Shown: piece by piece, positions 24,638 to 33,047 of the stretch
Position numbering within the stretch: position 1 is the first letter of the stretch
How the letters are laid out: every line of letters begins with the position of its first letter
Source: Planctomycetota bacterium
GTDB lineage: Bacteria; Planctomycetota; Planctomycetia; Gemmatales; Gemmataceae
Direction of reading: 5' to 3'
Assembly (NCBI GenBank): GCA_016191165.1
Contig: JACPPF010000038.1
Span: forward strand, 1-46,805
Length of the DNA: 46,805 nucleotides
The notes under the pieces: model-generated
What the model saw: only the letters and a program-made list of their open reading frames with translations
Told to the model about the DNA's origin: nothing
Databases searched by the model: none
Made by a program: the position numbers and the translations under genes

Positions 24638-27075
24638 GCGCTGGTTCCTTCGATCAGAACGAATTGCTGCAACTCCTCGGCGCCGTGCGCGACGAGCAGA
24701 TCACGGCCGAGCAGCTTGAACGCCTCGAAGGCATCCTCACCCAAAGTGCCGAGGCCCGGCGATTCTATGTGCGATTCCTGACCATTCACGGATTGTTGGA
24801 ACAGGCAGCGGTTGCCGTTTGTGCGGACGCGAGCGCCGGGCCGACGCCCGGCGTCCCAACGGCTCGGCCCGCGCCGAGAGCCTGGCGCCGTTCCGTTTGG
24901 GCCATTGCAGGCATGGCGGCGGCGGTGCTGGTCGGCCTGTCGATCTGGTGGGTCCTTTCCAATCGGCCCGACGACCGGGGTCCGCCGGGCAAATCGCCGG
25001 CGTTCGCCTGGAATGTGACGCCGACGGGAAACGCTCAGTTTGATCGGCTCTCGCCAACGTCCGGGCGCCTGGTGCGCGGCGAGGTGCGTATCCAGTCCGT
25101 CAAGCTCGACGTCGAGCCAGGCAGGGACGCCGAAGAACCGGGGCCGATGATCGTCGAGACCCCGGCCGGCCAAGTCACCATCAACGGTTCCGATGTCCTG
25201 ATAGGGACTCACGAAATCACCCCCCCGCAAGAAAAAGGAGAACAAGCAATGAAGCGTTTCACGCGCGTCCTGGTGTTGGCCGGGGTTGCCACGCTGATGA
25301 ACCAGCAGGGCGCCATCACGGGAGACGCCAACAGCCTCCTCGCCGCTCAGCCCAATCTGGCGCCGGCCAAACAGATCGTCCAGGCCAACACCGATTTTGC
25401 CGTGGACCTCTTTCGCCAGCTCGCAAAACAAGAAGCCGGCAAGAACGTCTTCTTCAGTCCGTACTCGGTTTCCGTCGCGCTGGCGATGGCCGCCGAGGGA
25501 GCGCGGGGCGCGACCGCCGAGGAGATGGGTAAGGTCCTGCACTTCCCGAAAGCCGCACGCCGGATCGGCGCTGACGCTCAGCTCATTCCCTGGCAAACGG
25601 CATTGATTCATACGGGACTCGCCAAGATCAGCCGCGACCTGATCGCCTTGCCGAAGAAGGGGGCGCATCCGTTCGACCTGCGCATCGCAAACGCCCTGTG
25701 GGGGGAACGTACTTTTCCGTTCCGCAAGCAGTTTGTTGAAACGCTCAACGACTCGTATCGCACCGGCGGCGTGTTTCCCTGCGATTTCGCCGCGAATCCC
25801 GAGAAGGAGCGCGTGCGGATCAACGACTGGGTTGCCGATCAGACGAATAAACGCATCAAGAACTTGTTGCCGAATGGCTCGCTGCAACGTGACACGCGTC
25901 TGGTGTTGACCAACGCCATCTATTTCAAGGGAGACTGGGTGCAGAAATTCGACCGCAAGAGCACCAAGGCGGCGGATTTCACGACCCAGGCAGGCCAACG
26001 CATCAAGACGCCCATGATGTTCGGCGCCTTCCATGAGGCCCGGTTCGCGTTCATCGGCGCCGGGGACGCGACCGAATCGCTCAGGCTCGGCAAGGCGGAC
26101 AACCTTCGGCTCGTGGAGTTGCCCTACCGCGGCGGCCTGTCGATGGTGTTGATCGCTCCAGACAACGTCGGCGGACTGCCCAAACTGGAGTCCAGGCTCA
26201 ACGCGGGAACCCTTAACAAATGGATCGGACAGCTTCAGCCCGAGAAAAAAGTGGAGGTAAGCCTGCCGCGCTTCAAGTTTACGACGGCGTATGACCTTCC
26301 CGATGTCTTGAAGCAGCTTGGCATGGTCTGCGCGTTTCGCTCGCCCGGTCCGGATGGGGCCGACTTTTCCGGCATGAGCCAGTCCGGTTTGCGCGAACTG
26401 GCGCTTGGCGCCGTGGTCCACAAGGCGTTTGTCGCTGTCAACGAGGAAGGCACCGAGGCGGCGGCCGCGACGGGCGTTGTCGGAATGACTGGCCCCGCGC
26501 CGAAGCCCGCGCCAAAATTTGCCGGGGATCGCCCCTTCCTGTTCCTCATTCGCGATCAGCGCTCCGGAACCATTCTGTTCATGGGCCGGGTGGCGGATGC
26601 CGCTGGCGTCGCGAACAACGACCTCAGCGAGGCGCAGGAGCAAAGCATCAAGCTGGCGCGGACGACGCCGACGAAGCACCCGCTGTACCAGCGCTTGAAG
26701 AACGCGGCGGGTGTGGCCATCGTGCGGACCTATCGCGACCCGAGCGGACTCATGGAACTCAAGGCGGACCGCGCGGGCCGGACAATCCTGCAATGCCGAA
26801 TCGTGCTCGACCTGAAGGGCGGCTTGAAAACCGGCTCGCTTCCCTGGCTGACCCTGGAACGAAAAGTAAACGAGGCCGAAACCGGCCAGGCTTTTGTTGA
26901 TTTCTTCAGCCCATCCTACACCACCTATTCCGTGCTCGCTGTCTATCGGCGCGATGGCGGTAAGGCGATCGTCGAAGAGGTGATTGAGGTTGACGAAGCG
27001 GCGCGGCTAATCGTCGCGAACCTCTATGCCATTCCCGTCGAAAGGCTTTCCGGCTACGTGGAACGCGGCAAGTAG
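24634..27075 (+). CDS. Anti-sigma/FecR-like membrane protein fused to a serpin
   Basis: This is a continuous 813-residue protein. The N-terminal cytosolic part (NELLQLLGAVRDEQITAEQL, then ARRFYVRFLTIHGLL) is the usual start of planctomycete FecR regulators. One membrane helix (AIAGMAAAVLVGLSIWWVL) is at about 90-108. A FecR-like segment spans about 120-245, including TRVLVLAGVATL. A serpin domain (about 255-665) follows: NVFFSPYSVSVALAMAAEGA, TNAIYFKGDW and the inhibitory hinge EEGTEAAAATGV near 604-615, then RPFLFLIRD. The last about 150 residues are unrecognised. An internal ATG at 25249 with AAGGAG upstream could make a serpin part alone. Such a protein could link protease activity outside to the sigma factor. 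Confidence 0.9.
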   Translation: MSAGSFDQNELLQLLGAVRDEQITAEQLERLEGILTQSAEARRFYVRFLTIHGLLEQAAVAVCADASAGPTPGVPTARPAPRAWRRSVWAIAGMAAAVLVGLSIWWVLSNRPDDRGPPGKSPAFAWNVTPTGNAQFDRLSPTSGRLVRGEVRIQSVKLDVEPGRDAEEPGPMIVETPAGQVTINGSDVLIGTHEITPPQEKGEQAMKRFTRVLVLAGVATLMNQQGAITGDANSLLAAQPNLAPAKQIVQANTDFAVDLFRQLAKQEAGKNVFFSPYSVSVALAMAAEGARGATAEEMGKVLHFPKAARRIGADAQLIPWQTALIHTGLAKISRDLIALPKKGAHPFDLRIANALWGERTFPFRKQFVETLNDSYRTGGVFPCDFAANPEKERVRINDWVADQTNKRIKNLLPNGSLQRDTRLVLTNAIYFKGDWVQKFDRKSTKAADFTTQAGQRIKTPMMFGAFHEARFAFIGAGDATESLRLGKADNLRLVELPYRGGLSMVLIAPDNVGGLPKLESRLNAGTLNKWIGQLQPEKKVEVSLPRFKFTTAYDLPDVLKQLGMVCAFRSPGPDGADFSGMSQSGLRELALGAVVHKAFVAVNEEGTEAAAATGVVGMTGPAPKPAPKFAGDRPFLFLIRDQRSGTILFMGRVADAAGVANNDLSEAQEQSIKLARTTPTKHPLYQRLKNAAGVAIVRTYRDPSGLMELKADRAGRTILQCRIVLDLKGGLKTGSLPWLTLERKVNEAETGQAFVDFFSPSYTTYSVLAVYRRDGGKAIVEEVIEVDEAARLIVANLYAIPVERLSGYVERGK

Positions 27076-27085
27076 GAAGTGACAG

Positions 27086-27360
27086 GTAGGTCAGGCTTTC
27101 CAGCCTGACGTTGCGCGGCTGCTGTCAGGCAAGAAAGCCTGACCTACTTCAACCGTAGGTCAGGCTTTCCAGCCTGACGTTGCGCGGCTGCTGTCAGGCA
27201 AGAAAGCCAATGCCTGACCTACTTCAACCGTAGGTCAGGCTTTCCAGCCTGACGTTGCGCGGCTGCTGTCAGGCAAGAAAGCCTGACCTACCTCAACCGT
27301 AGGTCAGGCTTTCCAGCCTGACGTTGCGCGGCTGCTGTCAGGCAAGAATGCCTGACCTAC
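27086..27360. repeat. Tandem array of four 62-68 base palindromic units
   Basis: Four units at 27086-27147, 27155-27222, 27230-27291 and 27299-27360 are separated by identical 7-base spacers (ttcaacc, once ctcaacc). Each unit starts GTAGGTCAGGCTTTCCAGCC and ends CCTGACCTAC, so it can fold end to end or as two hairpins. Unit 2 has a 6-base insertion (gccaat near 27207). The array lies between the convergent serpin-fusion and slipin genes and could block read-through in both directions. It fills the 313-base gap between these genes. Confidence 0.95.
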
Positions 27361-27388
27361 TTCACGCAGGGTCACTTCTCACTTTCTC

Positions 27389-28489
27389 CTACAACACATT
27401 CACGATGCGCTCGGTCAGTCCCTTTTCACCGAGCACAACGTTCAGCTTCGCATTGGCGGCAACCTTTTCCAGGACCTCCAGCTCCCGCAAACGCATGAGG
27501 GTCGGGTTGTCCTGGAGCAGCTTGGCGGTGTTGGCCTGACTGCGCATCGCCGCGGTTTCTTCACGCCGCACGATCAGGTTCGCCTCGGCGGCCTTCTTGG
27601 CCTCGGTCACCTTGTTCATCAGCTCCTTCATTTCGCCCGGCAGGATGATGTCGCGGATACCAACCGTGACGATCTCCAGACCGAACGCGCCGACGCGCCG
27701 ACGGATGCCGGCCTCGAGCTCCTGGACCACGCTATCCTTGTCCGCCAGGAATGCATCGAGTTCGCGAGCGCCGACCAGGGCGCGCAGCACGAGCTGCGTC
27801 TCGCGATAGAGCGCCTGGCGGGCGTCCTCCACGACCGTCAAGCTGAGCCGAGCGTCCGCGACCTTGAAGGTCACGAGGGCGTTCAGCCGCAGGGTCACCT
27901 TGTCCGCGGACATGATTTCCTGCCCGGCCACGTCCACGATCTGCTCGCGCAGGTCGATCGGCACGAGGCGGACATCGGCGACGTTGCGCCAGAACGCGTA
28001 ACGGCCTGGCGGCAGCGTCTCGCCGAAGCTGCCGTCGCGAAACCAGACGCCGACGAAACCGGCCGGGACCGTGTGAACTTCAAGCACCTGCGGGGTCATC
28101 GCCGCCTTGACGATAACCGAAAACTCCGGGTGCATGAAGCGCACTGCCCGCGCGTCCACGATTTCGATCTCCACTTCGCGGTGGGTGGTCCAGTACGCGA
28201 ACAGGCCCGGGGGCAGCACGTGGCTGAAACGACGATCGACCCAGACCAGGGCGCGCTCGTGATCCTTCAGATCGACCACCTGGGCCCGATCGCGCAACAC
28301 GCCCGCCTTGACGATGACGTCAAGCTGCTCGTGGACCAGCCACGGCGCACGCTGGGATACGATCTCGACGCGCACGCGGCCCAGCGGATCGACGAACCAG
28401 TGGCGGCCCGCGTCCAGCAGGCCGCGGAACTCGCCGTCGCGGAACAGCAGGCCGATCTCGAAATCACGAATCTTGATGAGCTTGATCAT
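27389..28489 (-). CDS. Slipin / SPFH (band 7) family protein
   Basis: This is a stomatin-like scaffold protein of 366 residues. The SPFH core starts near residue 140 (VPAGFVGVWFRDG), with KVTLRLNALVTFKV near 187-200 and GAFGLEIVTVGIRDIILPGEM, followed by the coiled-coil MKELMNKVTEAKKAAEANLI and a short flotillin-like C-terminus. It has no N-terminal membrane hairpin, unlike most slipins. Instead, two extra modules of about 67 residues precede the core and look like copies of its first part. No NfeD partner gene adjoins it. Confidence 0.9.
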   Translation of the reverse strand: MIKLIKIRDFEIGLLFRDGEFRGLLDAGRHWFVDPLGRVRVEIVSQRAPWLVHEQLDVIVKAGVLRDRAQVVDLKDHERALVWVDRRFSHVLPPGLFAYWTTHREVEIEIVDARAVRFMHPEFSVIVKAAMTPQVLEVHTVPAGFVGVWFRDGSFGETLPPGRYAFWRNVADVRLVPIDLREQIVDVAGQEIMSADKVTLRLNALVTFKVADARLSLTVVEDARQALYRETQLVLRALVGARELDAFLADKDSVVQELEAGIRRRVGAFGLEIVTVGIRDIILPGEMKELMNKVTEAKKAAEANLIVRREETAAMRSQANTAKLLQDNPTLMRLRELEVLEKVAANAKLNVVLGEKGLTERIVNVL

Positions 28490-28820
28490 TTTTCACCTGC
28501 CTTTTGCCACGCCGCGCGCGGCCTGGAAAAATGCCGTTGGGGGGCGGGGCTGCCTGCCGATCCCACGGACCTGAGCGGAGTGCGTTTGAGCAGTGGCGGC
28601 CCTCGGCAGGCGTCACAGCGGAACCTGAACGCGGGCGTGACGTGCAGGCTGCGGTTGTTGGCCCGGCGAGGCGGCCGGTGCGGTATCCGCGCACTTCAGG
28701 GCCTTGGCTCGTGTTGCCGATCCCGCGTTTGCGAGGCGGCAGATCGAACGGGCGCCCGCCTCCCGCGGGCGGTAAGCGAACGCGTTTCAGGCGTTCTGGA
28801 GAACGAGTTGGCACTCGTCC
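28490..28820. other. Non-coding stretch between slipin and tRNA
   Basis: No gene was supported; the frames here are arginine- and proline-rich without domain character. A 7-bp hairpin (CGCCCGC-ctccc-GCGGGCG) near 28750-28772 and CGAGT-tggc-ACTCG near 28804-28817 lie downstream of the tRNA's 3' end and could take part in its termination or processing. Confidence 0.4.
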
Positions 28821-28894
28821 GGTGTGGTACAGGAGTCGAACCCGTAACAGCCAGATTATGAGTCTGGTGCTCTACCCGTTTGAGCTAACCACGA
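28821..28894 (-). tRNA. tRNA with CAT anticodon and an imperfect acceptor stem
   Basis: The minus strand gives a tRNA body: T8-A9, D-stem GCTC/GAGC with GGG in the loop, anticodon stem CCAGA/TCTGG around loop CTCATAA (anticodon CAT), a 5-base variable loop and a T-arm with TTCGACT. The acceptor pairs at only five of seven positions (TCGTGGT against ACCACAC; the first two pairs mismatch) and no CCA is encoded. CAT can mean methionine, or isoleucine if the C is modified. It is not an initiator by its anticodon stem. It could be a diverged extra copy. Confidence 0.75.
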
Positions 28895-29172
28895 TCAGAA
28901 GCCGCCGTCGTTAGAACCCGTCCACGGAACGCCCAGGGCCGATCGCCGTGGCGAGACCTGGGACGCCGCCGGCCGGGCGGCTTCTGCTAGTCAGCATGGC
29001 GATTAGCCAGGCTGATGCAAACGTTGAGCGACGCCAGACCGGAAAGGTTCACGTTTCCCCCTTGGAACTCGGAACGGCTTTTCAGATTGACACGCGATCT
29101 TGCGTCGATAACATTTGGGACGGTGACAACACCTTGTGATCCAGTCGGGCGAGTCAGGAGGAACCCGCGTCC

Positions 29173-29862
29173 ATGCTCCGGGCCATCAAGGATTACTTGC
29201 GCCGACGCGAGCTGGCCAGGCTGGGCATCACGGTTCAAGTGGCATTGCCAACCTTCACCTCGGGAGATCGTTCCGGCGTGTGGACGGTTTGGCCCGATCC
29301 GCTCAACCAGGACAGCATCGTGTATTCCTTCGGCGTCGGCGACAACCTGGCCTGGGAGCTCGCGCTGGTGAATAGGTTTGGCTTGAACGTTCATGCGTTC
29401 GACCCGACGCCCGCCAGTGTGGCCTGGGTTGCCGAGCAAACGCTGCCAGCCCGCCTGCACTTTCATGCCGTCGGCCTGGCCGACCACGACGGCATGATGC
29501 GCTTCGCCCCGCGCCGGCCGGAAAGTCAATTCAACTATCGACCGCTGACGACCGCTTCCGTCCCGGCGTCAGCCACGGTGGAGGCACCTGTCTCTCGGTT
29601 GACCACGCTCCTGCACCGGGTTGGGCGGGAGCGCATCGATGTAATCAAGATGGACATCGAGGGAGGCGAATACCTCGCGCTGGCCGACATGCTGAAAAGC
29701 GGAATCTTGCCCCGACAAGTCCTCGTGGAGTTTCACCACCATTTCGCTGACGTCGGCATCGACGCCACCGTAAGCGCGGTTTCAGCCTTGAAAACCGCCG
29801 GCTATCAGATCTTCCATATCTCCGCGCGCGGGCTGGAAATGAGTTTCGTACACGCCGGTTGA
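29173..29862 (+). CDS. FkbM family methyltransferase
   Basis: This 229-residue protein is an S-adenosylmethionine-dependent O-methyltransferase of the FkbM type. The SAM-binding region appears as VYSFGVGDNLAWELAL with the acidic end VHAFDPTP, and the family motif IDVIKMDIEGGEYLAL lies near residue 155. LVEFHHHF follows. AGGAGGAA at 29157-29164 is a strong ribosome-binding site. Such enzymes often modify sugars or lipids of cell-surface polymers; no such gene cluster surrounds it. The 278 bases upstream, back to the tRNA, hold no gene I can see. Confidence 0.9.
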   Translation: MLRAIKDYLRRRELARLGITVQVALPTFTSGDRSGVWTVWPDPLNQDSIVYSFGVGDNLAWELALVNRFGLNVHAFDPTPASVAWVAEQTLPARLHFHAVGLADHDGMMRFAPRRPESQFNYRPLTTASVPASATVEAPVSRLTTLLHRVGRERIDVIKMDIEGGEYLALADMLKSGILPRQVLVEFHHHFADVGIDATVSAVSALKTAGYQIFHISARGLEMSFVHAG

Positions 29863-29870
29863 TGTTCATC

Positions 29871-29930
29871 CGAGCCTGAGCGCCAGCGAAGGGCCAACCA
29901 AAAATCGCCCTTCGCTGGCGCTCAGGCTCG
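29871..29930. terminator. Perfect 23-bp palindrome, possible terminator or dispersed repeat
   Basis: Arms at 29871-29893 and 29908-29930 are perfect complements (CGAGCCTGAGCGCCAGCGAA then GGG), with a 14-base A-rich loop. It begins 8 bases after the FkbM stop. No T-run follows, so it may be a dispersed repeat first and a terminator second. Its layout matches the palindrome at 2055-2127. Confidence 0.65.
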
Positions 29931-30019
29931 GTTGCCGTGCGGCGGCGAAACATCGCCGTGACGGGCGCGTTTCGTAAACTAGGCGAATCACCTGTCCATG
30001 TCCTTGGCGAGGTCCGTCC

Positions 30020-31138
30020 ATGCCTACCATGAAAGCCCTGGTCAAATCCAAACGCGAAGTCGGCGTCTGGCTCGACGACGTGCCCGTTCCCACCATCGGC
30101 ATCAACGACGTGCTCATCAAGGTCCTGCGCACCGGCATCTGCGGAACCGATCTGCATATCTACAAATGGGACGCCTGGGCTCAAAAGACCATCCCCGTGC
30201 CCCTCGTTATCGGGCATGAATTCGTCGGCGTCATCGTCGAGGTCGGGTCCAACGTCACAGACTTTCACGTCGGCGAGATCGTCTCGGGCGAAGGTCACGT
30301 GGTGTGCGGACGCTGCCGCAATTGCCTGGCCGGACGCCGGCATCTGTGCAAGGCCACGCAGGGGGTGGGCGTCAATCGGCCTGGCGCGTTCGCGGAATAC
30401 ATCGCGCTGCCGTTCTCCAATGTCTGGGTCCACGGAAGCAGTGACGAGTGGCGAGTGGCGAGTGCCGAGCAAAAGGCCCAAGCACCAGCAACACCCACCA
30501 CGCACTGCTCACCAATGGCCACCGCCAGAGACGTCCAGTCGATCTTTGATCCCTACGGCAATGCCGTTCATACGGCGCTGTCGTTTGACATTCTTGGCGA
30601 GGACGTGCTCATCACCGGCGCCGGCCCCATCGGCTGCATGGCGGCGGCCATCGTCCAACATGCCGGCGCCCGCCACGTCGTCATCACCGACATGAACCCC
30701 TACCGACTGGCGCTCGCCAAAAAACTCGGCGCCACCCGCGCCGTCGATGTGCGGACCGAAAAACTCAAAGACGTGCAAGCCGAACTCGGCATGAGGGAAG
30801 GTTTCGACGTCGGCCTCGAAATGTCAGGCAACGGCGACGCCTTTCGCGACATGCTCGCCAACATGGCCCACGGCGGCAAGATCGCCATCCTCGGCATCCC
30901 CGACCGCGAGATCGCCATCGACTGGAATCTCGTCATCTTCAACATGCTCACACTCAAGGGCATCTATGGCAGGGAGATGTACGAGACCTGGTACTACATG
31001 ACCGTCATGCTGCAAACGGGTCTTGATATTAGCCCCGTTGTCACCCACCGCTACCCCTGGAACGAATATCAAAAGGGCTTCGATGCGATGCTCGGCGGGA
31101 ATTGCGGCAAGGTCGTGCTGACCTGGGCGGAGGGGTGA
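30020..31138 (+). CDS. tdh: L-threonine 3-dehydrogenase with an in-frame repeat insertion
   Basis: This zinc-dependent medium-chain dehydrogenase oxidises threonine to 2-amino-3-ketobutyrate. It follows E. coli Tdh closely: [13 protein letters not shown] (catalytic Zn cysteine), GHEFVGVI, four structural-zinc cysteines in [39 protein letters not shown], the GAGPIG nucleotide loop, and [12 protein letters not shown]. At 372 residues it is about 30 longer than the family (341). The excess is residues about 141-168, encoded by 30440-30520, which starts with four AGTGNNG heptads. Whether the enzyme still works is unclear. ATG 30029 is an alternative start. No kbl gene adjoins it. Confidence 0.92.
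   Translation: MPTMKALVKSKREVGVWLDDVPVPTIGINDVLIKVLRTGICGTDLHIYKWDAWAQKTIPVPLVIGHEFVGVIVEVGSNVTDFHVGEIVSGEGHVVCGRCRNCLAGRRHLCKATQGVGVNRPGAFAEYIALPFSNVWVHGSSDEWRVASAEQKAQAPATPTTHCSPMATARDVQSIFDPYGNAVHTALSFDILGEDVLITGAGPIGCMAAAIVQHAGARHVVITDMNPYRLALAKKLGATRAVDVRTEKLKDVQAELGMREGFDVGLEMSGNGDAFRDMLANMAHGGKIAILGIPDREIAIDWNLVIFNMLTLKGIYGREMYETWYYMTVMLQTGLDISPVVTHRYPWNEYQKGFDAMLGGNCGKVVLTWAEG
30440..30520. repeat. Heptad repeat insertion within tdh
   Basis: AGTGACG-AGTGGCG-AGTGGCG-AGTGCCG at 30440-30467 keeps the same phase (AGTGNNG) as the intergenic repeats at 17460 and 34649. A degenerate inverted end (gcactgctcaccaatggccac) follows at 30502-30522. The segment is about 81 bases, a multiple of three, and has no counterpart in Tdh proteins. 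Confidence 0.75.
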
Positions 31139-31153
31139 GGCATCACAACATCC

Positions 31154-31897
31154 CTACTTCTTCGCCTTGGCGTCCTTCGTCTGGCTCAGCTGCCAGACGG
31201 CGGCATCGTGCCAGGTAGCGCTCAGGTCGTAGCGCTCATTGTTGACAAGGTCCAGTGGATAGGCGACGTTAGCGTGCACGACCTTCGGATCGAAAAGTTT
31301 CACCACCGTTCCCGCGGCGACGGAAAGCTCCGAGCAGATCCAGCTATCGCGATCCAGGACGGTCGCGCCGAGCAGCCACTCGCGCAAGGGGCCGCGCGAA
31401 CGCAGCCAGGTGCCTTGCAACAACAGCCGGCCGATGGCGTAACGCTTCCCCGCTTGCGCGTGCGCGAACCTGGTCAGCGCCTTCGATTGCTCGGCGGTTA
31501 GCGTTTTTTTGCACCGGCGGATTTGGATGATTCCCTTGAAGTCGCGCTGAAATTGACCGAGGCGTTTATCGAGATCGAGTAATTCCACGCGCACCGTATC
31601 ATCCGGGCCCGCTTCCAGGATGGCGAATTTGCCTGCCTTGGTTTTGACGACCATGCCCATGTGCAGAGGCGGCCCGGTCCCCGCATAGGCGAACAGGACC
31701 ATCCACATCAGGTTGCGGTCGTCGTAGAAGACGAGATCGCCTTCGCGCGGCGTGTAGGGAACGGACTGGGCTTTCGGCTGGCCGGCCTTGTTTTTCCCAG
31801 CCAACTTCAAAAAGCCCGCCGGTTTTTCGCCGCCCGGTGATGGCGGGGTAAAACCAAGGAGTGCAAGGAAGCAGATTCCCAGACCAATTCGCTTCAT
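31154..31897 (-). CDS. Secreted permuted NlpC/P60-like (YiiX-type) cysteine hydrolase
   Basis: This 247-residue protein has a signal peptide (IGLGICFLALLGFTPPSPGG). The mature part starts YTPREGDLVFYDD, then LHMGMVV with the conserved histidine near residue 80, and further on DSWICSELSVAA with the likely catalytic cysteine. The order histidine then cysteine is that of the circularly permuted NlpC/P60 (YiiX/LRAT-like) group, which cleaves amide or acyl links, for example in lipids or peptidoglycan. It is convergent with tdh, only 15 bases apart. Substrate not known. Confidence 0.75.
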   Translation of the reverse strand: MKRIGLGICFLALLGFTPPSPGGEKPAGFLKLAGKNKAGQPKAQSVPYTPREGDLVFYDDRNLMWMVLFAYAGTGPPLHMGMVVKTKAGKFAILEAGPDDTVRVELLDLDKRLGQFQRDFKGIIQIRRCKKTLTAEQSKALTRFAHAQAGKRYAIGRLLLQGTWLRSRGPLREWLLGATVLDRDSWICSELSVAAGTVVKLFDPKVVHANVAYPLDLVNNERYDLSATWHDAAVWQLSQTKDAKAKK

Positions 31898-32089
31898 GGT
31901 GGATTCCTTTCAAAACGGGCGGACCGCTGCAACGGCGCTTGCGGTCATCACGCCGATTTTCCAAGTTCTTGCAATCGAAGTTTGACGCCACCTGCTCCCG
32001 TGGGTTAGAATGATGCCATACCACTGCCCATTGTACGCCGCCATGACAAAGTGTCTGAACCTGCTCCTCATCACGCCTGGCGATTTCCC

Positions 32090-33046
32090 ATGAAAAAAAA
32101 CCTCTTGCTGTTGATACCGATGCTTCTCATTCTGGCCCCTCGGCCGGTGCTCGGCTGTACCATTCCCGTCTTCCGCTACGCCCTCGAGAAATGGGACCTG
32201 ACGCCCTACGACGTTGTCGTCTATCACCGCGGTCCCTTGCCCGCTGAGTTGCAGACGGCGCTCAAACCGTGGGCCAATGCGCTCAAGAAGATCAACCTGG
32301 ATCTCACGATCGTCGATCTCGACGGCAAGGTGGACAAGAAATACGCCAAGTGGCACAAGGAGTTTGGCAAGGACGCGAAGACCCCCTGGATGTTGGTGCG
32401 TTCGCGTTCCGCCAATGCCGTGGACGCGCCAGCGTGGAGCGGGCCTTGCACGGCGGCGAACCTGAACAACCTCGTCGACTCGCCGCTGCGCCGCGCCATC
32501 CTCGCTCATTTGACACGAGGCTCCTCGATGGTCTATGTTCTCATGACCAGCGCCGACGCCAAGGCCGACAGGGCTCTTTACGACATGACGTTGAAAGAAC
32601 TGCAAGGGCTTGAGAAAAAAATCAAGCTCCCCGAACAGGTGAAGGAAGGCCCGCAGATCAAGCTGCCGCTGCCGTTGAAGGTTTCCCTACCGCTTTTAGT
32701 TCTGGATCGCAACGATCCCGCCGAGGCGTTGTTCGTGCAGCTTCTCCTGGGCACGGAGGACGATCTCGCCAAGAAGAAAGGGCCGATTCTGTTCCCGATC
32801 TTTGGCCGCGGGCGAGCGCTGGCGAGCCTGTACGAAAAAGACCTGACCCCGCAGGTGATCGTGGCGGCGACGAGTTTTCTGTGCAAGGAGTGCTCCTGCC
32901 AGGTGAAGGAGTTGAATCCGGGCGTCGATTTGCTGATGCTGGCGGACTGGGAAGCGCATTTCGCGGCCATGTTCAAGGGGCGCCAACCGGTGCCGATGCC
33001 GAAGGTGCTGCCGACGGCGTTGCCGACGCGCGTGGTGCGGCCGTGA
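32090..33046 (+). CDS. Secreted or lipoprotein of unknown function
   Basis: This is a 318-residue protein with signal sequence MKKNLLLLIPMLLILAPRP followed by VLGC, a possible lipobox; the mature form would start CTIPVFRYALEKW. I recognise no enzymatic domain. Near the C-terminus a cysteine cluster FLCKECSCQVKEL suggests metal binding or disulfides. I chose ATG 32090 for the signal peptide; the frame is open to 32051. It is followed, after a palindrome, by the ABC transporter operon on the same strand, so it may be co-transcribed with it. Confidence 0.75.
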   Translation: MKKNLLLLIPMLLILAPRPVLGCTIPVFRYALEKWDLTPYDVVVYHRGPLPAELQTALKPWANALKKINLDLTIVDLDGKVDKKYAKWHKEFGKDAKTPWMLVRSRSANAVDAPAWSGPCTAANLNNLVDSPLRRAILAHLTRGSSMVYVLMTSADAKADRALYDMTLKELQGLEKKIKLPEQVKEGPQIKLPLPLKVSLPLLVLDRNDPAEALFVQLLLGTEDDLAKKKGPILFPIFGRGRALASLYEKDLTPQVIVAATSFLCKECSCQVKELNPGVDLLMLADWEAHFAAMFKGRQPVPMPKVLPTALPTRVVRP

Positions 33047-33047
33047 A

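Noticed and set aside
25225-25260. Two separate genes, FecR protein and serpin, split at the internal ATG
   Set aside because: No stop codon separates them and the residues across the junction fit the end of a FecR domain; kept as a possible internal start only.
27086-27360. CRISPR-like array of palindromic repeats with short spacers
   Set aside because: Spacers are 7 bases and almost identical, repeats are long and palindromic, single copies are dispersed, and no cas gene is present.
28073-28861. 262-codon open frame running through the slipin start and toward the tRNA
   Set aside because: Overlaps the slipin gene in antisense and ends in the tRNA; no domain seen.
28464-28914. Open frames in both directions between slipin and tRNA
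   Set aside because: Arginine/proline-rich composition typical of chance frames in GC-rich DNA, and they overlap the tRNA.
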